Of a stretch of DNA of 64,000 nucleotides, positions 38,301 through 46,197 are shown in pieces. The position numbers and the translations under genes are program-made. Each line of letters opens with the position of its first letter. Position 1 is the stretch's first letter. Under the pieces are notes generated by a model that made no database searches, had not been told where the DNA came from, and saw nothing but the letters and a program-made list of their open reading frames with translations. Source of the DNA: Zonotrichia leucophrys gambelii (taxonomy: Eukaryota; Chordata; Aves; Passeriformes; Passerellidae); assembly GCF_028769735.1 (NCBI RefSeq), contig NC_088171.1:95421412-95485411 (forward strand), written 5' to 3'.

Positions 38301-40734
38301 CGTTTATTATTGCCCTCTGGTAATTGGCTAAGTGGATTTAAATCTGTCATGTTAAAGATTTTACTTTTAAATTTGCTTTTTACCTTTCTAATCCCGAAGT
38401 GCTCCTTGTGTTGCTCTCACTCACTATTGCTTGGTCTTGAGGAACTCCACTCATTTTCTCTAGGAAGGCTTTAGAAATTCTTGAAATTTGGCTGACAAAA
38501 GTACTATTTTTTAGGAAGACTGCTGAAGTTGTCAGTTTGGTTCTCTTAGGGCTGTGAATCATTTAGCAGCAGTGTCTACAGATCTGTCAAATCTCATGCC
38601 TTATACATAGCACTCATTCATTTGGTCCCTGTCTCTGGCTCATGTATTTTCAACAGTTCTACAGCTTCCCCTCTGCTCTTTGAGACTGACGTTAACGCAA
38701 TCACTGACCCCATACCGAGAGTCAGAGGAAAATTTGGATTCTGCTGAGGTGATGACAAAATTATTGCCTTCCTTCAAGCTGATGGTGCCATCTACACTGG
38801 GGAAAAGTGATTGTTTTTCCCTTATTGTTCGACTGAGATTCCCTAGGGCTGGTGGAGTTATTACTTTTTTCACAACAGAGAGGATTGTATACCATGTGTA
38901 GACAGACAAACACATACATATGGACACAGACTACTCTTGAGCATTATTGATCTGACTTTATTAGGCACTTTCTTTCCAACCTGTCCGTTTCACTCACCTT
39001 GTGCCTTGCTACTTGGAACCTTAGCAATCAGAGCAACCTGTACTTGTGCTCCTCTTTGAAGGCTTTCTGGGTAGAGATTTACATGGTTTTCTTCACTCTC
39101 TCCAACTCTACTCAGCTGGAGAATTGCTTGGCACAAATGGCTCAGCTCTCTGCTGGTGTTATTTTAAGATGAATTGTAATATGTTGCTCTGTAAATATGG
39201 TTCATTGTAGCAAGAAAAATATTAGCCCATTCTTAATTCCCTATGATGGAATCTTGTTCTTTGGGGTTTCTTGGCTGGAAATAAATACACATTCATACTT
39301 TTACAGTGAACAGCGATAATGTCGTGTCTCAGATACATGAGATGTGTCGAACACATGTAATGTATGGAGTAAAAATATCCGACTGGGAACACAAATATAC
39401 CCAGGAAATTCCAAATATGTGTCAACCCCTTCTGAGGTGCGACAGAAAGCTTTAAGAATAATGAAGAAATCAGTAAAAAATAGGGGACAAAGGCAACTCA
39501 ATCCATAACTTGTATTTTTTATTGTATATGTAGAAGAGGAAGGAATAATTGTATCAGTTTTTGATAAACAGACCATAAAATAACCTAACAGAATATGAAC
39601 TTAACCCTGTGTGTTGATACTACAGAAAATTCAAGGTGGTTGTTGGAGTATTATTTTGTTAGGGTTTGGGCTTGGTTTTTGCTTTTTGGGGAAGAGGGGG
39701 CGTGCTGTTAGTGGTTTTAATTTTGTTTTTGCAGGTGAATAGCTGAAAAACTTGAGGACTTCAGGATTTGATATAGTGAATAAAGACTAAAATACATGTT
39801 ATCCATCTTCGAGCATTAATATAATTTCTGTTGCTTTTTCATTGCTAGTGACATCTGCATTCTTCCTGCAATACATTTCTTGAGCTACCTCCTTGCTGTC
39901 CTGAATCGCTCATTATTAGGTGGCATGCAAAAGTAAGATGCTATTTAAAAAGGAGTCAGAATGGCATTTTGAGTAATTTGAGTCATTGCTGGGTGGAAAG
40001 GTAGCCTGATGTTTTACGTCTGAGTCATAGGTATAGTAGAGTTTGTCAGGTGTTTCTTTTAGTCTTATGGTAGCATTTTTTAACTGTTATTTGGATTAAT
40101 ATTGCATGCAACAAAATTTGTCATGGTATCAGAATTCCATTATCATGTTAACAAAACAACATAATCAGATTCTATTCTTCCTGAAACTTCTAATTGGGTC
40201 ACAGCTGTGATACAGCTTCCCCAAACATGAAAACAGGATTCAACTGCGCTGTTAGAGCAGTGGTTATAAATCCAGCCAATGGCCAAACTATGCAGTGATT
40301 AACTACATCCTGCAACTGCATAGATCTCTACAGATAGCTGTAGCCTGCAAGGTGAAGTGATTGCTCATAACTACTGAGCATATATCCCCCTACATCACCG
40401 CATGAAGACATCAATCCTTTTCAAGGTTAAAAGGATATTTCTCAAAAGCAGCCGTGGCTGCAGTTCACAGAGGCAATAGCACAAGCAAGCTTTCATTCTT
40501 GAACTCCTTTGTTGCTGTTAGAACTTGAGGATTATAGGCATTTTAAGCATGCAAGCCAGCATAAAAATATGGGGCATAGCTGCAGAGTACATCACCTTCA
40601 GGGCTCATCTTCTCTGTTTCCCCAGTTTTCAACAGCAGAAATGTATCTTTGATAGAACATGCAAATGTGGCTGCTACTTCTATCTTCTTGCCTTCTTTTG
40701 GGCTAAGCCTCCATTTCAAATAGCAGCAAAAGGA

Positions 40735-40802
40735 TTTTTTTTTTTTGCTGTATGTATTCCTTAAGGGGTTTTTTTTGTGGGTTTTTTTTTTTTTTTTTTT
40801 TT
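40735..40802. repeat. Poly(T) low-complexity cluster
   Basis: T12 at 40,735-40,746, T8 near 40,769-40,776 and T21 at 40,782-40,802 lie close together, separated by short G-containing spacers. On the minus strand they would be poly(A), but no retroposed body or duplicated target site is evident. Such tracts are prone to length variation and sequencing error. Confidence 0.85.
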
Positions 40803-42021
40803 GAGTCAGGTAATTCTAAAAAAATGCATAAATGCAGCAATCTTGTGAACACTTTTGCATATCATAAATGCAAGTTCTCATGGAGTTTGTTTCCAGTTCT
40901 GGTGGTGATTCAAGTGCCTGGCTGGAAATAGATTTGGCCTTTCCTGAGGCCATTCCTTGCTTATTACTGAGACTTAATGCATGTGAAGTGTTGATTATTT
41001 CATCACTGCTATGAAGAAAAAATGGCTTGATAAATGAGATATGTACATATGAATGTAGGTTCAGTTTCCAGTGTTACCCAAAGTGGTTTTGAGTAATTTT
41101 GAGTGAAGAAAATATTATTTTTATCATCTGGTAAAGTGGCAGTTTTCTATTCCTGTCTTGAAACAATTTGGGGAGAACAAATTCATTATTATATGTAAGA
41201 AGTTCAGAAATGGCACTCACAAGGATCTCAAAAATCTGGAAAAATACCAGAAATCTTTCTGGATGAAAAAAAACTTTGAAGTTGACATGATTTTATTCCT
41301 TTTATCTTGTCTTGTCCTTTTGTTTCTGTAATTCTCTATTGTCTACATAAATTCTGTAATTTCAAATCACAATCTGGCATAACCATAATATTGAGGAGAA
41401 AAGGATGTAAAAACAAAGTAAATAATTTTTTGTGGAGTGTTTTAATAACCATCTCCAACTCCCTTTAAGCACGAATTCAATTCTTTCACGTTGCAAGAAT
41501 GTAGAGTTTCCTACTCAAGATAGCAGAATGTGCTCTTAGATTCAGTAGTCTTCCTAGAATGTACAAGAAAAGTAATTTATTATTTTGACCGAAAATCAAT
41601 CTAAACACAATCCCTTTTAGAATATTAGTATTTGTCAGACCATTTTTATGTTCCTTATGGTCTTAATGGAGCATCAGAAACTCTCTAAACATGCTAGGTC
41701 TTTGTTCAGCTTCATTTGCAGATGATTATATTTTATTTTGGAATAATCCTAACCTTAATATTTAAATTTAATTTATAAGCTGGCCTTGATAGAGGAAGAA
41801 AGTACTCTTTCATGGAAAATTTCAGAGGCAAGTAACACAACATTGTAGAGGCAGAGTAACAACACATTTTCATGACTAACATATCTAAGACCCAGCAAAC
41901 TTTTATTTAGACAGATGTAACTGAGATGCTAAAAGTAATTTAATTATTTTAAAATTAATAATTTAATTATTTTCAATTTAATTTGTCCCGTTAATATCAA
42001 CGTTAATACAATTTTAATTTG

Positions 42022-42027
42022 GAGGTG
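42022..42027. other. Target-site duplication (left copy)
   Basis: The hexamer gaggtg directly precedes the left LTR and is repeated exactly at 46,192-46,197 directly after the right LTR. Six-base duplications are typical of alpha- and betaretrovirus-like (class II) integrations. This shows that both ends are the original integration junctions and that no later rearrangement removed an end. Confidence 0.92.
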
Positions 42028-42220
42028 TGCGGAGGGGGGCATATGTGGCCCGAAGTTTAGAGTCCGACTAGCTGAGAGCGAAAGGCCGGCGCCCCTCTGC
42101 AATTCCTGGCCAGCACCCTTCGGCGTCTAATGGCCTCGGGCTGTGCTGGCTGCGGACTGGCTTACATCGCTGGTATTGGAGAGGAACGGAGCTGACTATT
42201 TCCCGGGGGTTAAACATCGG

Positions 42221-42226
42221 TTTATT
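42221..42226 (-). terminator. Retroviral polyadenylation signal AATAAA
   Basis: On the minus strand the hexamer is AATAAA, 70 bases downstream of the TATA-like box, which is a normal position in an LTR's R region. The same signal is conserved in the 5' LTR at 45,711-45,716. In the 3' LTR it would direct 3'-end formation of the proviral transcript. Confidence 0.75.
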
Positions 42227-42296
42227 GAAAGTGTTGCGGGATCCAAACGCGGGGAAACCAACCGGGAAAAAGTTATTTCATAGGGGGTGAAACAGG

Positions 42297-42304
42297 ATTA
42301 TAAA
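42297..42304 (-). promoter_or_regulatory. TATA-like box of the 3' LTR
   Basis: The sense string TTTATAAT lies at the expected U3/R position, upstream of the AATAAA signal. The identical string in the 5' LTR is at 45,787-45,794, where it would drive proviral transcription toward lower coordinates. Confidence 0.55.
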
Positions 42305-42701
42305 GGAGGGGGGTGGGTACAGGCGGAACCAATCGGGAAAGGTGAGGGGATGAACTTCACAGAACTGACACTCCATGGAGACCAATAATCAAAAGGTAAA
42401 GGAGGTGTCCTGGGACCCCAGCCAACCACCATCTCCAGAGAGGAGAAGGTTCTCGAAACCTGGGAAGAGAAAGGGGGTGATTGACTGGACCTAGGGAGGA
42501 AACAACTTTCACTTATAAGGGAAACCAGGGGAGGAGCAATTACACATCGGCAACTATGAATAGCGGTTACTATAGCAACTTAGCTGACAGGCTAGCAGTG
42601 GCGGGAAAAACTGGGGGAACGAAACCATTTTACACATAATAGGGGAGAACCATACATAAATTGGGGGAATAACACAAGAAACTTAACAACACACTACAAC
42701 A

Positions 42702-42715
42702 TCACCCCGTTTTTT
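42702..42715 (-). promoter_or_regulatory. Polypurine tract
   Basis: In sense the 14 bases immediately before the 3' LTR read AAAAAACGGGGTGA. It is a purine-rich run interrupted by single C and T residues and abutting the TGTTG start of the LTR. This is the position and composition of a retroviral plus-strand primer. It confirms the orientation as minus. Confidence 0.8.
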
Positions 42716-43025
42716 ACCAAATAAAAATTAAAATGAAGAGAAAAGTCCAAATTAAGCTTAGAATGCAGGAACTCGCGGCTGGTCATGACAAGTGTCTTTG
42801 TCTTCTGAACATTGCAAGGGACAGTGGCACTCGGCGCTGTCAGTTTTCTCCGGACTAGCTTGCAAATTAGGAGGATGAAAATCAAAAGTGAGTTGGGGAA
42901 ATGTACTAAAAGACAAAAAGGGAACAGTTAAACGCAAAATACTTAAACAGATGGTTCTGCCCCAAATAATAAATCCAGTTCGGGAGAAGGAGAAGAAATG
43001 GGGGAGGGAGGTTGGGATTAATAAA
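42716..43025 (-). pseudogene. Residual 3' region, possible env tail remnant
   Basis: About 310 bp between the gag stop and the polypurine tract. A minus-strand frame at 42,694-42,885 opens with a short hydrophobic run (MIFILLIC) followed by a basic stretch (KLVRRK) and a polar tail. That layout is like the end of a transmembrane anchor plus cytoplasmic tail of a retroviral envelope protein. Nothing else of pro, pol or env is recognisable. If the reading is right, a single deletion fused the end of gag to the end of env. It could equally be unrelated 3' non-coding sequence, because the hydrophobic run is short and the frame also enters the LTR. Confidence 0.3.
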
Positions 43026-45156
43026 CTAGAGGTAGTTCAGTGACAAGAGGGGTAGGAGCAGCAGTTTCAGCATTGGGGAGGAAGTAAACATCTGAGGAAA
43101 CTGATGGTGTTTGGGAGGGTTTTCTCCGCCGCTGCCAGCACGCCTGAACCTGTGACTCAGCTTCCTTCTGCATCTTCTGCTTCGGGATGAGGGGCCTGAC
43201 CTATTTGGATGGTCTTTCTCCTCTGTCTTCTTCCTATCTTGCTTCATAGGGCACTGGGGCAAGTAATGCTCCACTTTGCTACAGAGGCGGCAGGGGTGAG
43301 CTGCTGTCATCCTTCTCCCGGATCCCGGTGTCATTGGTCTGGTGGCGGTGGCAGCTTTGGCGTCTGTGTCCTCTGACGTCGGATACTCTGTAAATGCTAC
43401 GGAGGCTCTTTTGGGGCACGCTTTCGGGTCTTGTAGAGGAACCGTCTTGGCACACACTTCGATCATCATTTCTACTGTAGGTCGGGGGTTTCGAGGGAGA
43501 GATCGGATAGCCCGCCTGCACGCTGTGTTGGCATTGTAATAAGCTATCTGCCTAAGCATCTCCTCTCTCTCCCTTTCTCCTGGACCCTGCGCTTCAACGA
43601 ACCGGTAGAGTCTTTCTATAAATTCTAGGTAAGGTTCCTGTGCGCCTTGCCTTATTTCTTCTTCTTCTAGCTGGGAGGTGATAGTAGTTAGCTTATAAAA
43701 GGCATGCTCCGCAGCTTTCTCTGTTTTCCTAAGTTGTTCTGTGAACAACGCCTTTGCCTGAGCTGCCCCACTCGCCCACTGCCCGGTGCCTACAAGATGG
43801 TCCTCAGAAATTACCAAGCCCTCGGTGTCATGAGATGTGGAGGGGTTCTCCCAAAGCGTTGGGAGAACCTCCACAATCTGCCTCCTCCATTCTCCCGCCC
43901 AGACCCTAAATTCAACGGGTCTCAAAAGACTGGAGAAAAGAGTTCTCAGGTCCGCAGGCACCAGATTTCTCTGTGAGACTACTGGTCGAAGGAGCCCTCG
44001 GAAATATTCTGATTCCCGGGAGTGGTCACTCTGAGCTTTGCACAGTTCTATTATCCGGGCCTGGGCTATGGGTGCCCATTGGGCCTGAGCACTCTCCTCT
44101 CCGCCGAGGAGGTATGTAACCACGGCGGCTTCTAACAAGGGAGCTTGCTCCGGTTTCCGGCTTTCCCCCCCCCACTCCGAACACAAAGCGTGAGAGCTGG
44201 GGGGGGTGGCGTGGGAACCGAAACAGGAGGAGGTTGAGGCGGGGTTTGGCGATGACGCAAGGCAAGGGAGTGGACGCGGCAAACCACCCTTCTCCGCCCC
44301 CTGGGCGGCGTTCGGAGGCGGAGGGAAAAACGAAAGCGGAGCGGGGGGGGAGGGAACGGGGGGCTGAACCGGGGGAGGGGTTTGAGAAGGAGCTGAAGGT
44401 GGGGCAGAGTGCTGAGAAGTGAGCGGGACGGAGGGAGGGTATGAGGGAGGGGTAACTGGGCAAGGGATGTGGTTAGGGTAAAGGAAGGGGTTGGTGCTTG
44501 GGGAAAAAAGGGTTAGCGGAAGAAGAAGGAGCTCTGGCGGCAGAGACCGCGTGGTCCCCACCATCTTGAACAGTAAAGGAGCTACTTTGTGGAATTTCAT
44601 TACTAAACCGAACAAACTTAGGGGTTGAAACTGGGGACTTGGGAACTGGGGTAGAGGGTGAGGATGGAGGAGGAGCTTGGCCAGGGCTCCTCGAACGGGG
44701 AGGCTGAGCAGGTCGAGAGGGAGCAGGGGCAGAATGGTTTCCCTGCTTTTTGTTGGCCTTTAAAATCCCTTTCGAGGGCTCCTGCTTGTGGGAAGAGGGA
44801 GAGGGCTGGGGGGTAAGGATGCGGGAACCGGGAGAACTGGGGAACAAACTCGAAGAAGAAAGAGCCTTTCTTGAACTCCCGGCTGGGCGCAGCGAAGTTA
44901 ATACTTTGCTTGCCCAGTATGCCACGTTAGACAACCGGGGTTCCCCAGCGTTAACCTGTTGGTCTAATTTGGCCACAACGGCTGCCCAAAAACGCGGCTC
45001 TTTTGCAACTTCTGGGGAAACTTCGGGGAAATGTGAGAATACTTATCTAATCAACACTATCAACTCTTTCTTGGGGGCAGTAAAACCTCTTCCAAGTAAC
45101 AAACTCTTAACTACAAAAAAAACTCCTTTTTGGGTTTTTCTCTGACCTACACCCAT
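43026..45156 (-). pseudogene. gag: Retroviral gag polyprotein, inactivated (one stop, one frame change)
   Basis: Gag is the structural polyprotein that assembles retroviral particles. The start at 45,156 is chosen because it gives M-G-V-G, a glycine-2 myristoylation-type matrix start, and lies 341 bases after the primer-binding site. The frame meets a TAA at 45,043-45,045 (codon 38), then stays open to a stop at 44,473-44,475. The remainder continues in the +1 frame, open to 43,026. The switch probably reflects a one-base change in the T6/C4 run near 44,501-44,510. Total length is about 710 codons. The matrix part is followed by a very proline/serine-rich linker (about 44,800-44,200), then the capsid (about 44,180-43,420). 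The capsid has a clear major homology region at about 43,587-43,649 (QGAQE...F..RL). One CCHC zinc knuckle (C-x2-C-x4-H-x4-C) lies at 43,251-43,292. The C-terminus is basic, then short and hydrophobic. Confidence 0.9.
43251..43292 (-). other. Gag nucleocapsid zinc knuckle (CCHC)
   Basis: The encoded motif CRLCSKVEHYLPQC has the retroviral C-x2-C-x4-H-x4-C spacing, with all four zinc ligands intact. It lacks the usual glycine and aromatic at the standard positions, so it is atypical. Many class II Gag proteins have two knuckles, but I see only one. In the family it binds genomic RNA. Confidence 0.85.
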
Positions 45157-45496
45157 TATCGTGGGGGGTGTAGCGGCCCTGCCGCGGCAAACCGCGCGGA
45201 AAAGCCGCCCCGCGCTGAAAAAGCCCGCCGCAACCGCTCAGTGCCACGCCGAGAGCCCCGCTACTGGGCCCGGCGCCACCGTGCAGGAACACCGCAGGCG
45301 CGAAAAGCGGCAGACGGCAGCCCCCTGCGTAGAGCTCCCAGGGAAAATTAAAAAGGCAGGGAAGGTGGCCATTGAGTCTGGGGTTCACTTAAATCTAGCA
45401 GAGGTGCAAACGAAAAGTTCAGGCGGATGGTCTACTGACACCGGAGGTAGTCTGACGGCTAATAGATTTAAAGTCCAGTCCGCAGGGTACGGTGAA
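45157..45496 (-). other. Retroviral 5' leader (untranslated, GC-rich)
   Basis: This 340-base stretch lies between the primer-binding site and the gag start on the minus strand. It is very GC- and CpG-rich around 45,175-45,320. In retroviruses this region carries the packaging signal and often the splice donor, but neither can be pinned down here. Frames in it on both strands are composition artefacts. Confidence 0.7.
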
Positions 45497-45514
45497 GCCC
45501 CCGCGTGGGCGCCA
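45497..45514 (-). promoter_or_regulatory. Primer-binding site, tRNA-Lys-like
   Basis: In sense the 18 bases read TGGCGCCCACGCGGGGGC, three bases (AGT) after the CA end of the 5' LTR. The opening TGGCGCCC is the hallmark of lysine-tRNA primer sites. The rest keeps the G-rich end but does not fit the lysine site I know. It therefore suggests a lysine-type primer with a changed or bird-specific 3' end, or a mutated site. Confidence 0.75.
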
Positions 45515-45517
45515 ACT

Positions 45518-46191
45518 TGCAGAGGGGGGCATATGTGGCCCGAAGTTTAGAGTCCGACTAGCTGAGAGCGCAAGGCCGGCGCCCCTCTGCAATTCCTGGC
45601 CAGCACCCTTCGGCGTCTAATGGCCTCGGGCTGTGCTGGCTGCGGACTGGCTTACATCACTGGTATTAGAGAAGAACGGAGCTGACTATTTCCCGGAGGT
45701 TAAACATCGGTTTATTGAAAGTGTTGCGAGATCTAAACGCGGGGAAACCAACCGGGAAAAAGTTATTTCATAGGGGGTGAAACAGGATTATAAAGGAGGG
45801 AGGTGGGTACAGGCAGAATCAATCGGGAAAGGTGAGGGGATGAACTTCACAGAACTGACACTCCATGGAGACCAATAATCAAAAGGTAAAGGAGGTGTCC
45901 TGGGACCCCAGCCAACCACCATCTCCAGAGAGGAGAAGGTTCTCGAAACCTGGGAAGAGAAAGGGGGTGATTGACTGGACCTAGGGAGGAAACAACTTTC
46001 ACTTATAAGGGAAACCAGGGGAGGAGCAATTACACATCGGCAACTATGAATAGCGGTTACTATAGCAACTTAGCTGACAGGCTAGCAGTGGCGGGAAAAA
46101 CTGGGGGAACGAAACCATTTTACACATAATAGGGGAGAACCATACATAAATTAGGAGAATAACACAAGAAACTTAACAACACACTACAACA
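45518..46191 (-). repeat. 5' LTR of the provirus (promoter)
   Basis: This 674-bp LTR has TG...CA ends and runs in sense from 46,191 down to 45,518. A TATA-like box is at 45,787-45,794 and AATAAA at 45,711-45,716. It is gap-free against the 3' LTR. Mismatches cluster in the R/U5 and lower U3 half (positions equivalent to 42,031-42,329), with two more near the outer end and none over about 330 bp between. It is followed in sense by the primer-binding site and leader, so this copy would act as the promoter. Confidence 0.93.
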
Positions 46192-46197
46192 GAGGTG
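46192..46197. other. Target-site duplication (right copy)
   Basis: The hexamer gaggtg follows the CA end of the 5' LTR and matches the left copy at 42,022-42,027 exactly. Beyond it the AT-rich host DNA (tatttagatgtatag) resumes. Confidence 0.92.

Larger units (their letters stand above)
33758..42021. other. Non-coding single-copy sequence
   Basis: More than 8 kb with no recognised gene. Structured spots are listed separately (hairpin at 34,226, tandem duplication at 34,985, A/CAA tract at 35,346, poly(T) at 40,735). Frames at 36,726-36,956, 37,847-38,125 and 38,163-38,474 encode nothing I recognise. The interval 40,180-40,640 is complex, balanced in composition and enhancer-like. Just before the provirus, 41,935-41,990 is an AT-rich imperfect repeat of taatttaattatttt. 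Confidence 0.5.
42028..42701 (-). repeat. 3' LTR of the provirus
   Basis: In the retroviral sense this LTR starts TGTTGTAGTG at 42,701 and ends CCGCA at 42,028, with TG...CA termini. A TATA-like box (TTTATAAT in sense) lies at 42,297-42,304. The polyadenylation signal AATAAA lies about 70 bases downstream at 42,221-42,226. The U3 is therefore about 430 bp, the R region is short, and U5 runs to the end. A second TATA-like string is at 42,513-42,518. It aligns without a gap to the 5' LTR at an offset of 3,490 with 13 mismatches. It is preceded in sense by the polypurine tract. Confidence 0.93.
42028..46191 (-). mobile_element. Class II (alpha/beta-like) endogenous retrovirus, gag-only provirus
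   Basis: A 4,164-bp provirus on the minus strand, complete at both ends: target duplication, 674-bp LTRs, primer-binding site, gag, polypurine tract. Standard proviruses are about 7-9 kb. Here pro, pol and nearly all env are missing between the end of gag (43,026) and the polypurine tract (42,702-42,715). The six-base target duplication, Lys-like primer site, capsid major homology region and zinc knuckle fit class II retroviruses. Its GC- and CpG-rich composition contrasts sharply with the AT-rich flanks, as expected of a young insertion not yet eroded by CpG decay. LTR divergence of 13 in 674 (1.9%) also points to a fairly recent integration. Gag carries a stop and a frame change, so the copy cannot have made functional particles in its present state. 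Confidence 0.93.

Noticed and set aside
44026..44463. Additional 145-codon minus-strand frame and plus-strand frames within gag
   Set aside because: These are alternative-phase shadows of the GC-rich gag linker and capsid region.
44473..44615. Possible programmed -1 ribosomal frameshift at the T6 run in gag
   Set aside because: The run does contain a T-TTT-TTC-like heptamer in the upstream frame, but the downstream open frame is +1 relative to it, not -1. Retroviral frameshifts of this kind also lie at the gag-pro border, not inside the linker. An inactivating one-base change is simpler.
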